This document shows positions 34,455-46,172 of a DNA stretch of 64,000 nucleotides, piece by piece; within the stretch, counting starts at the first letter, position 1, and each line of letters opens with the position of its first letter. This stretch comes from Cryptomeria japonica. Its lineage: Eukaryota; Streptophyta; Pinopsida; Cupressales; Cupressaceae. Both the position numbers and the translations under genes were made by a program. The stretch spans positions 447,432,538 to 447,496,537 of the forward strand of contig NC_081413.1 of assembly GCF_030272615.1 (NCBI RefSeq). The letters run 5' to 3'. The notes beneath the pieces are model-generated. The model was not told the DNA's origin. It was given only the letters and a program-made list of their open reading frames with translations, and searched no databases.

Positions 34455-37400
34455 CTAATATCTTTGGGGAGTACATGTTCTCCCATCCACGTTGTCATAA
34501 ACTGTCGTGGTGGCGGCCCAGTTAGCAGAACTGTTGGTCTCCCAGTAAATGTGGGAAATGTACCTTTTTTTGAAGGTGCAAATGAGGTCTCTAGCAGAGG
34601 TAATAATGTTGTTGATCGACCAAGAAGGTTTTGAGACCCCCTTAAGACAATTTATGATATTGTTTGAATCCCCTTCAATCCAAAGGTAGGGACAATTCCA
34701 TTTTTTGGCTAGGAGGATACCTTGGAGAGCAGCCATTGCTTTGGCTTTATGGTTAGTTTGAACCCCAATAGGGACAGCAACCATTTCCTTGCACATTCCT
34801 TTGTCATCTCTTAGAATAGCTCCACAACCTGAAGGACCCAGGTTACCTTTGGCAGCATCAAGCCTTTTATTATGAAAGAGGTTAGAGCTATCAGAACACT
34901 TCATGTTCCAAGCCTTAAGAATGATAGCTTCCTGAAGGTTGTTCACAACACAAGGACCCTCATTGATCTCTATATTCTCTTGAATAGCCTATTGGATTAT
35001 CTGGAACACAATATCTTGGTTGAGTGAAATATCCCTGAAGATTCGGTTATTTCTTTCTTTCCAAAGACCCCACAGGATGTGAGGAAGCAAGAGCTGCCAC
35101 AAATAACTCAAAAAAGAGTTAGACCATTTTATGTTCTAGGAGGAGAACAAATCTGAGATAGTTTTGGGGAACACCTAGCTAATATTAAAACTAATGAGGA
35201 ACCTTTCCCAAATGGAGGCTGAGAAGGGGCAGTGGATGGCCAAGTGATCCACAAACTCTTCTTCTTAAAGGCAAAGAGCACATCTGTTGGGGAAATCAAA
35301 GCCTCTACATTTCAGGTTGTCAAGGGTTAAGATTTTGTTGTGAAGGACAGTCCAGAAGAAGAAGTTGATCTTGGGGGTAAGGCCTCTAATCCAGACTTTA
35401 GACCAGATGGGATTCACTGAAGGATCAGGGGTCAGGATACCATACATGGAAGAGATAGTGAGGGTACCTTTAAGATTATGTTTCCATATTAGGGAGTCAG
35501 CTTCATTGTTCAACCAGACTGTAGACAGATGAGTCTTAAGCTTAGAGAGGCTTGGGTGAATGATTTCAATATTCTGCCATTCATTGCCAATCCAATAATC
35601 TACAACTAAGGAGCCATAAGATCTGATAGAAGAGGGAGAAAAGGGGGCCCATTCATTGATTTCTATCAGAGGTTTTTCAAAAAGCCAGGGATCCTCCCAA
35701 AATTGAACTTTCCTACCATTTCCAACTTTCCAGATCACTCCTTTAGCTATACTTTCTTTACATTTTGAAACATAATTCCATATGTGAGAACCATTAATAC
35801 TAATGTTAGATTCGATAAAAGAAGACAGGGAAGAAGAAAGAAGAGAGTTCTTACTTCGCCAAATTTTACACCATTCAGTATCAAGATGGAACATTCTCTA
35901 GACTTATTTGGACAGAAGTGCTTCATTCAGAGTATGAATCCTTCTCAGTCCCAAGCCACCATGTTTCTTCAGTTTACAAACTTGATCCCAAGCCACCAGG
36001 GACATTCTTTTCTTGTCCTTAACCCCAGACCAAAGGAATATTCTTTGGATTTTCTCAATAGCATCAGCATACTTCACAGGAATTCTGAAAAGGTTGAGCG
36101 CATATATCAAAATACTTTGAAGAGAATCTTTAAGAAGTTGGAGCTTGCCAGCCTAACTAAGGAGGGATCCTTTCCATCCAGCTAACTTTTTCTGGAATTT
36201 GTCCACTAGAGAGCTCCAGAAGGAGTCAAGAGGAGTAGTGCCCATAGGGAGACCAAGGTATTTTGCAAGAAGATCAACAATCCTACACTCCAAGATTCTA
36301 CTAATTCTTTGTTGTCTTCTCTCCAGAGTGTTGATGAAAAAGACTTTGCTTTTGGTCCAATTGATAAGTTAGCCAGACATAGAGGCAAACTTGCAAAGAT
36401 TACTCTTCAAAATTTTAGCTTCAGAGATACTAGAGTCCCCCATGATAATAGTATCATCAACAAATTATTGATGAGAACAAATCAGGTCAGCAGAGGATGG
36501 GTATAGGCCCTTAAAGGAGCCTTACAACACCAAATTATCCATACTCCTTCCAAAGCATTCTACCATAATAATAAAAAGGATATGGGAAATAGGATTCCCT
36601 TGCCTCAGACCTCTAGAAGCTTGGAAAAAAGGGGAAGGTGAACCATTGATAAGGACAACAAAAGAAGCAGAAGAGATAAGATGGGTGATGAGATCCACAA
36701 CTTTGGAGGAGAAACCAAAAGACCTCAGGACCTTCAAGATCAAATCCCAGTCAACCCTATCATAGGCTTTGGAGAGGTCAAGCTTAAGAATAAGACCCTG
36801 CTTCTTAGCTTTAACTAGAGAATGGATGTTCTCATGGAAAGTGATAATAGAATCTAGAATTTGATGACCAGGGAAAAAACCAGTTTGCTGGTGGCTGATA
36901 ATAGCTGGAAGGACAGAAAGCAATCTAGTCGTAATGACCCTAGATATTATCTTATAAAAGGAATTGCTGAGACTGATAGGTTTGAATTTGTCCATGGAGT
37001 TGGCCCCTTGAGATTTAGGAATGAGAGCCAGAAAAGTGTCGTTGATTTCTTTCAGAAGTTTCCTAGCCCCAAAAAATTCCTTGACTCCATCGGTAACATC
37101 TTTCCCGACAATGTCCCAGAAATCTTCGAAGAAGAACATTGGAAAACCATCTGAGCCCGACGCTTTGTTACCATCAAAGGAGAAGACAACATTTTTTATT
37201 TCTTGATTAGAAGGAATGGAGGAAAGGGAAGTGTTCTTATAATCATCTATGAGATAAGGGATGTTAAGGAGAAAAGAAGATTGGTCTTCAACATCCAATT
37301 TGTTATCCCTCTTTAGCCGATCTAAAAAAAAACTTTTGGCTTCCTTTCTAATGTCCTCCTCCTTAGTAATCTCCCCTTTATCCACCATGAGTTTGGAGAT

Positions 37401-38530
37401 CCTGTTAACTGCTTTATGCTTGATAGTTGACATATGGAATAATCTTGTGTTCCTATCACCTTCCTTAAGCTAGATGCTTCTTGATCTTTGCTTCCAAAAG
37501 TATTCCTCTTTGGCAATGATGTCGTGATATTTTTTGAGAACCTCTTTTTCTTCAGCAATGGACACAGTTCTGAAACCATCTTTCTGGATTTGAGTTTGAA
37601 TATCTTTGAGATCCTCCTGGACTTTACTTTTGGCCTCAAAAATGTTCCCAAAGTTGGATTTATTCTAGATTCTTATGTTATCCTTAATACTCTTAAGCTT
37701 CTTAACAACTCTATACATTGCAGTTCCTTCCACTTGGATGCTCCACCATTTCTTGATATTTCTTTTGATGTTTGGGTGGAGGGTCCACATTTTTTCAAAT
37801 CTGAAGGGGAATTTTCTCCTTCTATTGATGGATTCAACATTAAAGGTAATGGGAAAATTATCTGAGCCAACCCAAATGTGAGCCGATAGAGAACATAAAT
37901 AATGACTAAACCAGTCATCGGAAATGAGAGTCCTATCTAGGCAGACTTGGATGAGGTCAATACCAGTTCTCCTGTTAGTCCAAGTATAATTACATCCTTG
38001 AATTTCCAAATCATTGAGGGCCTGAGAATTTATGAATCCCATAAGGGCCAATCTACTTTCTAACTGGGGGGGGCTTCCTCCATATTTTTCCTCTTCTCTC
38101 AAAGGAGTGTTAAAATCTCCCATAATCAACTAGCTAAGATTCCTAAAGTTGTCCCTAGCTTGAATAAGATTTTTCCAGAAGGAATTTCTAGCCTTTAAGG
38201 TGTTGGGAGCATAGATGTTAGTAAGGACCCAACTAGTACCATATTTTAGATGCTCGAATTTGTTACACGAGAAATTATTGTCCTGGATGATAATTTGCCC
38301 TTTAATAGAATTGAGATTCCAGATGGTAGCAATGGTTCTTGAAGCACCTTCAGAACTTCCACAACTGACTTTTCCATTTTGAAAAACTTCAAAGATTCAA
38401 CTTTCTCTTTACTCATTTTGGTTTCTTGAATTAGAAAGATATTAGGTTTACTATCACTTATAATATTCCTGATAATGTCTTGCTTATGGTGGTTGTTAAG
38501 TCCCCTAATATTCCAAAAAATAATCTTCAT
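34455..38530 (-). pseudogene. LINE2 ORF2: endonuclease, reverse transcriptase, RNase H
   Basis: Start ATG 38530 gives MKIIFWNIRGLNN, the usual opening of a plant LINE endonuclease. QETKMSKEKVESL and IMGDFNTPLREEEKYGG (near 38129) follow. RT at 37433-36522: KASGSDGFPMFFFEDFW, PISLSNSFYKIISRVI, QTGFFPGHQILDSI, LKLDLSKAYDRVDWDLI, RGLRQGNPISHILF, then a QFVDDT box near 36450. Later RT text IYALNLFRIPVKYADAIEKI, the zinc-binding part near 35265 (CALC), and RNase H (KGNLGPSGCGAILRDDKG) to a stop at 34455. Several frameshifts and stops. It would nick target DNA and copy LINE RNA in place. Confidence 0.9.
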
Positions 38531-40230
38531 AGGTACTTACCAATTCCTAACTCCTTAAGAGTCTTTTGGGTTCCATCTACAATGTTCTTGTTGGTCTCCT
38601 TAATTTTGACTATGTGGTTAGAGGGATGGCCTGGGGAGGAGGTATACCCGACATCCACTTGAGCAATTCTGCTAGATTTTCTTATGAGAGAAGTCGATGG
38701 AGTTGATCCTTTCTTATTCCTTTGCTTTGGTATTTTCCATTCAGCATCTATCTTAGGATCCGCTACTGGGTTGGTTAATATTTTAGAGATTTCTTCTTCA
38801 TTTCCCCATTTAGGAGATCTAGAAGCATTTGAGTCATTAAGATCATTGTTGGCTAATTTTGAGCTCCAGACTGAATCCAAGAGGTTCAGGCCCAAAATTG
38901 CATATTTTTGAGCTTCTTGGATTTCAAAGCTAGGCATGAGCAAAGAGGAATCAGTATTTTCTTCTTGGGAAATGGTGATTTCCCCTTCCTCTAGTTGATA
39001 ATTTTCCTCTTGCAGCTCATTTCCTTCACAAGTGTTAGCCAACACTTTTGAAATGTTGTTAGGGTGGTTAGTCTGGTCTTTCTGCTCCCTCGCTTGAGAA
39101 GTGATCGGGAAGTTGACTTTGTCTGGATCATTTATCTGAGCTTCCTACATAAAAGGCCTAGAGATAAAGGTTGCTTCCGTCTTCTCCCTCAAGGGGTGAT
39201 TGCGGATTTCATCTTTTCTATCTAAGATTTTCACTTGCCAAACCTTTTTATCTGGGGCCCTTCGGTTCTCAGAGGGGGGCTTGGGTTGCCTGGATTCTGC
39301 CTTGGGTTTGGTGGGACATGACTTCACCCAGTGCCCCACTTTTTTACAATGGAAGCAGGCAAAAGGAATAGATTCATATTCAATATGTTGCTTCCATGTT
39401 CCCAGCTTTGAAACTAGATCTATCTGATCTAACATATCTCCATCGTGGGCTACCCCTACGCAAAACCTAGCATGAGTCAGTCTCCTTTTAGAGGCTGTAA
39501 CTGGGTCTATAGAAAGCAGTTCACCAAAAGAGTTTGCAATTCTAGAGAAGATACTTTCAGCCCAATATTCCAAAGGCAGGCCTGGCAACTTAACCTAGAT
39601 AGGAACTTGTGATAGAAGAGAGTCTTTCATATTCAGATTTGGTTGCCATTTATAGAGGACCAAGGCTATCTTTCCAACCATCGAGGGACTTCTACAAAGA
39701 ATCAAGAGTTTATCTTCTTCGCACAAAAAAGAAAAGGACAAAAGGCCTTTAGGAAGGGCCAAAATTTCAACATTACCCTTAAGGGCCCATTTTCGTTTGA
39801 CATAGGTCCTAACAATTTCAATATTAGGACGTAGCCCCATGAATTTGCCTACCAAAGAGTTCAACATACTATTAATGTTGTCATCCAAAACTAGATTGGG
39901 AATAGAGATAGCGAACTTACCTTCGGAAGGATCAAATAAATTCTTGATAGGAGGGAGTGAGGATTTGCTAGTTGGTCTAGTTCCAAATAGAGAAGACCAT
40001 TTTTTAGATTTGATTCCTCTCACCTCGGAGCCATCACATGGAATGGGCCCCCTGTAGTTCCCTTCCCCCAAGGGCCCAGAGGGACCCTCAGTCTTTTCTG
40101 GCAAGATACCGCCAGTCTGTTGAATAGCAGCAGCTTCCAGAGAGTCCGGAGGCTTATCCTTCTCCCTTATGGGACCAGATACGATCTGGCCGCTCCCATC
40201 AATGGAACCAGGGTTCCCACCTTGCGAAGA
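38527..40230 (-). pseudogene. LINE2 ORF1: Gag-like RNA-binding protein
   Basis: One frame with only two in-frame stops (39595 and 39145). The DUF4283-type part has KKWSSLFGTRP and KWALKGNVEILALPKGLLSF, then a PGLPLEYW motif, where the codon before VKLPGLP has mutated from Trp to a stop. Zinc knuckle CFHCKKVGHWVKSC near 39340, then an acidic low-complexity tail ending KTLKELGIGKYL at 38527. ORF1 proteins of plant LINEs bind RNA and form the ribonucleoprotein. The start is not fixed: the frame is open upstream to about 40230 without a clear ATG. Confidence 0.82.
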
Positions 40231-40294
40231 GTTTGAATTTTGAATTCCCCTATTTCCGCTTCCTTCCCCATTTTCGCAAAAAAAATCTGGTCAA

Positions 40295-41620
40295 CATACA
40301 TTATTTTGCAATATGGACTATTAACAAATAATTTCTAACACTTGCAGGTATACACAACCTAATCTATGCAGATATGTAGCTACAATTGAAAGCAGTTTTA
40401 CAATGACCTTCATTCCAACAATGTTGAACCCTGATATACTGCCAAGGCATAAACTTTTGCAACATAAACAACTAGAGAAGATTTACAAATGTTTTAAACT
40501 AACTCAACATCAACTATAAAATTTTCCATCTCATCTTCTTCCTCCATGTCTTCTTCTTAGAGTTGATTTTCCTCATATCTACAACTTCTTGTTCTTACAC
40601 TTGTCCTTGTCAACATTTGGAGTAAAAGGATGTGATCATTATGTAGCTCCCCCTAAGGTCCTACATTTTCTTAAACTTGAGGAGATGTCACTTGTGCATT
40701 AAATGCATAGTGCCTACTCATGAATAAATCCTTAACTTTTTCATCTCCTTGGCTGCACTTTCTCCTCCAAATTTGCTTTATCTCCCTCTATCCCTCAGTT
40801 GCAACATTTGGAGCAACATTGATTATCTTTCTTTTTTTGACCACCCTTGATCTACAATATTTTACAGTATGGCTAAAATTGTTGCAATTGTAGCAAACTA
40901 TGTTCATACTAAACTGAGAATTATTGGGGTATTTACTAGACTGATTTGTTCTCCTTCTCCAAAAAGTATTCTTTTATCTAGTTGATGGAACAATAAAACT
41001 TCTTGACAAATAATAGACCCTTCTATTTTTGTTCCATGCACATCCCCATTTCTCATAATTTCTGCCAACTCTTTCATGTTGACTATAGTTGTTGTATCTT
41101 ACATTTTTGCTGGAAGAGTATGTGTAGGGGTCACCATGGTTCTGGAATGATTTTCTTCTACATTAATAACTTATATGACCAAGTCTATTACTTGATAACA
41201 TATGACATTCATATTTCTTGGAGCAGCAGAAGAATTATTGCTTACACAACTAGGAGAAGGAATATGCATGGATCTACATTCCGAAATCCTATGTCCATAT
41301 GCGTTACATCTTTGAAACTTTTTATTTTTTCTTCTAGAGAATTTAATTTGACTTCTACTACATTCTTTTCTAAATTCACTTGTTTTGTGCCCATATCCTT
41401 TGCATGAAAAACAATAACCAGAGAAAAGGGAATTGTGACTTACAAATTTATTTTGCCACGAGTGTGGAGACCTTGTAGGCATGTTTGTTCCATTTCCTCT
41501 TCTTCTGTGGGTGACCTTAGGCTATCTATTTTGTTGGGAATTCAAAAATTGTCCAATTTTGAAGACCCAGGTTCAAAATTTTGTAGAGTGCATTCATAAT
41601 CACCTTTCAAAGCAAGCTTG
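40295..41620 (-). pseudogene. Element F zinc-knuckle region
   Basis: The minus strand has CFSCKGYGHKTSEFRKEC near 41420, CNAYGHRISEC near 41310 and CYNCNNFSHTVKYC near 40900, in different frames with many stops. Upstream is a short helical piece, ELLKLALKGDYECTLQNF, near 41620-41570. Downstream is an acidic stretch (EEDMEEEDEMENF) near 40550. The spacing and type match ORF1 of C and D. Too decayed to define start or stop. Confidence 0.55.
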
Positions 41621-44428
41621 AGTAGCTCATTTTGTGAGCTTGTATTTTTTCCCTGGAGAAATGTCAAAAGAAATCCCTTTGAGGATGGTTATAAACCTTG
41701 TAGAGATTCCATATTCCTATTTACATCTTCCCTATATTAGTTATGATGCATTTGTGAAGTCTCCTTCAGAGGTCCTGAAGCTAGGGCTGTTGATTTGCAA
41801 TTATTCCACTTTTTTGAGTAGCCCTGTTTGAGGCATTATAACTTTGCACTGGTTTATTTTCAAGCCAAACAAAGAGTTTTTATGATTCTGTGATATTTTT
41901 TTAAGCCCTATGCCAAGAGGCTAAGTCCCATCAGTTTGTTTCACAAGTTTTCAAAGCTAAAACCATTTGCAAAAAGTCCAGTTCTACATCTGAACATTGT
42001 CAAACAACAATTTGAGGGAAACTTTGAAAATTAATATTTCATGCCTAGTTGACCTGAACTTTAAATCAAATGAACCTCGAGATTCTCACTAAAATTATCT
42101 GCCACATCCCATATTTGTAGCCCCCCAACTCATCATATGATGAGTTTTTGAACCCCATTCCAAACGCAACATTTCAGGGTTTCCCAGTGTCAACAGTTCA
42201 GTTAATCAGAGAAGCCAAATTTGAGGGTTAATAATTTTGACATGTGATCTAATTAGATCAATTTTTCTTGCACACCTATTCATGGTATGTTGATCTACCA
42301 GTGTGCCAAGTGGTGGCTCATGATGTGTTGATTCAATATTTTTCAAATCAGGTTTCAAAGGGTACTCAGGTTGATTCAACATGCTAAGCTTCACACAAGC
42401 TCGAGTAGGCAACTTTGACCATTAATAAGTTTTGACTCAGATGTCATCTTGATGATCCATAAGTTGCTTTGGATTTTATGTTTTACAATTTATTAGTATG
42501 CCAACTCCTAGGCCTTGGTTAGGTGTTCTTCTCAATTTTTAAAGCACATTTTAGGAGCTACTTGTGTGTTTTCAATCAAATGTAAAAGTTGCAAGAGCGT
42601 CAAGTTTGAAGATCCCAAATTCAATTTCTCGACTCCCAAGCACGTCTAGTCAATGTATATGATCATTCTCAGTTGGCCATTTGTTTGAAAACAATAATTT
42701 TTATAATCAGCCCCACACGGGGCTTGACTAATGATCACCCTAATGAAATCAATTCAGACCTATTTAATTAAATATATATTATTTATAATTTTATTGGTTT
42801 AAATAATTTTTATTTAAGTTAGTATGGGTTGATCAAAATAAAAAGGAAAAATGGGAGTGATCAATTAAGTCATTTCACAAATAACTTAGAAGGGGGTGAG
42901 TAACATTAAAATATTTTAAATCATTTTATGAATGATTTAAATATTTTTAACTTTGGCAATATTTTTAAATATGATCAAATGGGGCTAAGCAAATGGGAAA
43001 TTTAGTGAAAAATGCAAGGTTTTCTTCATCTTTGCTAATGAGTTAAGCTTTACATGATAATGGTGGGCCCACAAGAAATGAACAAGGAGAGGAAGTTTAA
43101 AACTCTATAATATCTCATTTGAAATATGACTTTGAAAGGGGCCCACATGTTGATGAAAGGGAAGAATTTTTTAAAATCCTTTCTATTTGTTATCCCACAG
43201 GTCCAGAGGGAGGCAAAAGTCAGTGAGGGGAAGTGGCTCGATAGGGATTATGTTTCTTATCCCGTGCATCCGGAGAGAGCATCCAGCTGGTCCGCGGGAT
43301 AAGGAAGAACAACAAGGAGGGAGCAATTCTCTTGCCCCGTGATGGTCATAGAGGGGGGCCAACATGGTGTGGGATAATTTTGTGTGGCAAGAAACAATAA
43401 ATATGTTATCTCGCACAACTCCAGCAGGGGTAAGGTGTAATGTAAAAGATGTGGGTCTTTCTCATATTTTGTGCACACCAAGGCCACCAAGTAAACCCGC
43501 ATAGGACAAAGCCACAAGCAACAAGAAAATGAGAATACTTATCATGCGGGATAAGATAGCACACATGCCGAAAACATAGCCCTCATGAAATGTTTCATTA
43601 GGGAAAATCATTGTACGAGCGAAGTCATCTAGGTTGTAGTAGTTCTTCAAGCTTCCTCAAGCTATTATGAAGGGATCATGTTCAGGTTTTTACCCAAAGG
43701 TCAAGAAAAGCATCGTGGGCTTCGCTATTGCATAGTTTATACCCAATGCTCGTGAAAATTATTGCAAATTTGAAAAGATTTCTGCCCCTATGCCAAAAAG
43801 AGGGATGGTGATTGCCCGGGCATGAAAGAAGACATGATAGTTGTGTGGGAACGATGAATAAAGTGGAATAACCAAGATCCATCTATGTTTATGATTGCAA
43901 GATGTGCTCAGCGAGGGTTCAATGCAGGGTCTTCATATTTTCTAGGGTTCCTAAGAAAGGGAGCATAATGATACATGGTTACCATATTGCATGCAAGCAA
44001 TGGAGGGTTCAAATGGTGCGATTTATTTCATTTATGAGTATCATGTTCTTTCCTAACTAGAAAATGTGAGTTTGTGGGTACGCAGAGGCGTGAAGCAAGC
44101 AAATAGAAAAATGCTTGGAATCATGAACCTGATAATCCATTTTGGACACTATCAAGGAATCTGCCATCCAACAACTTCTTGTTGACAAAGATCATTTGGA
44201 CTATATGCAAAATCGATGATTGTTTGTCAAATGGGATTGAAGACAGATCTTAGGGTAGCAGTGTGGTGAGCGGGAGTATGTGCTTTACTTCTCTGCAAAG
44301 TCAAAATAAGAGTAATGAGTAGCAAGTCTAGGTTTTGAGTTGTCAAATAGGTAATGAATGCAGTGAAGGGTCAGAATGGAAATGGTAGGTTTCGACTGTG
44401 TGAGTGCTTGCATGAAGGTTGTTGTGTC
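41621..44428. other. No identifiable gene
   Basis: 2.8 kb without a supported ORF. It is AT-rich at 42700-43000. From 43189 to 43560 the motif GCGGGATAAG or its complement recurs. Translations of 43600-44400 give short scraps with many stops. Probably decayed repeat, possibly the LTR or flank of gypsy G2, which continues after D at 57285. Confidence 0.4.
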
Positions 44429-44539
44429 TATTGGTCCCAACCGGTACTGAGAGGGGAGGGGTGAATCAACATTTTACCAGTTTTGCTCAATTAATACTCT
44501 TAACTTAAGTTATCACTAACTTAACACTCATCAATATAA
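44429..44539 (-). repeat. 3' LTR of element D, first part
   Basis: TCCCAACCGGTACTGAGAGG matches 55966 onward. Interrupted by LINE1, whose target duplication AACACTCATCAATATAA is at 44523-44539. Confidence 0.82.
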
Positions 44540-44727
44540 GTGAACCAGGCATGGGAGCGAGCACAGAGCGAAAAGGAGTGGGAATCCCAAATTTCAAATT
44601 GGGAAATGGCGAAATCCCTGGGAACAATGGATTTCCTAGAGATTGCAGTTTTTCTAGGATCGGAACTGGCGATCAGGTAGGGGGTTAGGAACCTCAAGGG
44701 TCAGAAGAGGACAAGGAAAAAGAAAAA

Positions 44728-46113
44728 TTGGGAGAGGATAAAGATTCAAATCCCAGGGACCCACACAATAGAGGTAAAGGAAAAAAATGGTCTTCTCTCT
44801 TTGGAGTGAAACCGCTGGTTAAATCTGGGCTCCCAGAAGTAACAAACATTTCAAACCCTGCCTCTGGACAGTTTGCTATTTTTGTTCTAGACAAAGTGGT
44901 TGATATGACTGTTGCTGGCCTATCTATGACATTAGTAGGATGATTCTCTAGCTTCAGGCCCAACATTGATGATGTTAGGAACTTCATAAGGAGAAAATGG
45001 CTTGTTAAAGGACAAGTGGAAGTGGCAGTGCTACCTAGAGGGTTTTTTACCTTCGCTTTCAACTCTGAAGAAGACATGAAAAAAGCTCTCTGCAAAGGCC
45101 CTTGGATGTTTGGCAAGTCATCCCTAGCTCTTCAGAAATGGACCCCGAATATTGTCCTTGATGAATCCTTCTTTGTTTCTACGCCAATCTGGATGCGCCT
45201 CCCAGGTCTTCCGTTGGAACACTGGAATGAGGAATTTTTCAAGGGTATTGTGAAATCCTTTGGAGAACTCTTGTCGATCAACCTGATGACGATGGCTAAA
45301 TCAAGGTTAGTCTTTGCTCGCATCTGCATAAATGTTAATCAAATGACATATATGCCTCAATCCATAGACATTATCTCTAAACTTGGAAAATGGTCCCAAG
45401 CTATTTAATATGAATCTCTACTGTTTGCTTGTTTCCACTGCAAAAAATAGGGGCATTGGGCCAAATCATGTCCGCTCAGGAAAAACAAGGAAAACAAGAC
45501 TGATAGCAACAACAAGAACAAAAATACCTGAAAAATGATAAACAAAAAATGAGACTCGTCAACAACTGAGAGTAACCAAAATAATGAAGCCAAGAGGAAT
45601 GGGAGTAGTAGTAATGACCAATAACATTGTGTTTGCTCCAATGACCAACTAGAAAGATCTAAAGAATCAAAGCAAGGAACTGAGTTGAACAATAAAAAAA
45701 ACCCAAAGGACCAGGAGACTGGATCTGTTAGTCAGGAGAAGGAAGAATCCATTCCAGACCAGGAGGCTAGATCAGTGAGTCAGGAGAAGGAAGAGACCAT
45801 TCTAGCCCTATCTCTCTCAAAACTGGTTGAGGAAAACTTTAATGGAGCTCAAGACCCTTCTTATACTGAGCCTTTAGTGATTTTAACTAATGGAAGCCCA
45901 AAGCCTCTCCTCTGTAAAACCCCTTCTCATAGTGTGGATTTGCTAGATGGGAATCTCCAGATATGCAGATTGAGAGAAGGAAAATCAAACAAGGAGGAAT
46001 TCAATGAAGGAATCTCAACCAAAAGCAAGATCAAGAAAAAGGCAGATGTTGGAAGTCAGAACAAAAAGCAAGGAAGGCCATCCCTAAAACATCAAAGGGA
46101 ACATAAAAGCTAG
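44728..46113 (+). pseudogene. LINE1 ORF1: Gag-like RNA-binding protein
   Basis: A single frame with a few in-frame stops (44941, 45406, 45448). KKWSSLFGVKPLVKSGLPEV starts the DUF4283-like part; WLVKGQVEVAVLPRGFFTFA and MRLPGLPLEHWNEEFF follow. The zinc knuckle CFHCKK..GHWAKSC near 45430 has a stop between its halves. An acidic repeat follows (GSVSQEKEE and RSVSQEKEE) and a basic end. The start is not certain; 44728 is a TTG and the frame may open upstream. It is colinear with LINE2 ORF1. Confidence 0.82.
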
Positions 46114-46172
46114 AAGAACCGTGCTGATGGAACACAGTGTTCCATTGAGTCAGCCCTATCCCCAATTAAAGT

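Larger units (their letters stand above)
32360..40285 (-). mobile_element. LINE2: L1-type non-LTR retrotransposon with three ORFs
   Basis: About 7.9 kb on the minus strand. Its 3' end (near 32360) has the same tail as LINE1, AAAACCTACTTTTT preceded by GGTTTTGGG. The 5' end is near 40285. Flanks TCTGATTAA (32351-32359) and TCTGGTCAA (40286-40294) agree at seven of nine bases and may be the decayed target duplication. ORF1, ORF2 and a third ORF occur in order. LINE1 at 44540 is a diverged relative with the same layout. Confidence 0.85.
28099..41620 (-). mobile_element. Copia-like element F, incomplete, split by LINE2
   Basis: Minus-strand remnant. A candidate 3' LTR ends ATGACAACA at 30974, followed by a PPT-like tract, then a decayed internal region to 32351, LINE2, and a zinc-knuckle coding region to about 41620. 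A 5' LTR is not visible; the element appears truncated near 41.62 kb. No protease, integrase or RT motif is seen, so it could be a third member of the C/D type. Confidence 0.6.

Noticed and set aside
36861-37206. Plus-strand ORFs inside LINE2
   Set aside because: Antisense of the RT domain; the minus frame carries the motifs.
43183-43882. Possible host gene fragment (scraps recalling repeat-protein helices)
   Set aside because: Stops in all frames, no repeated motif, no splice structure I could defend.
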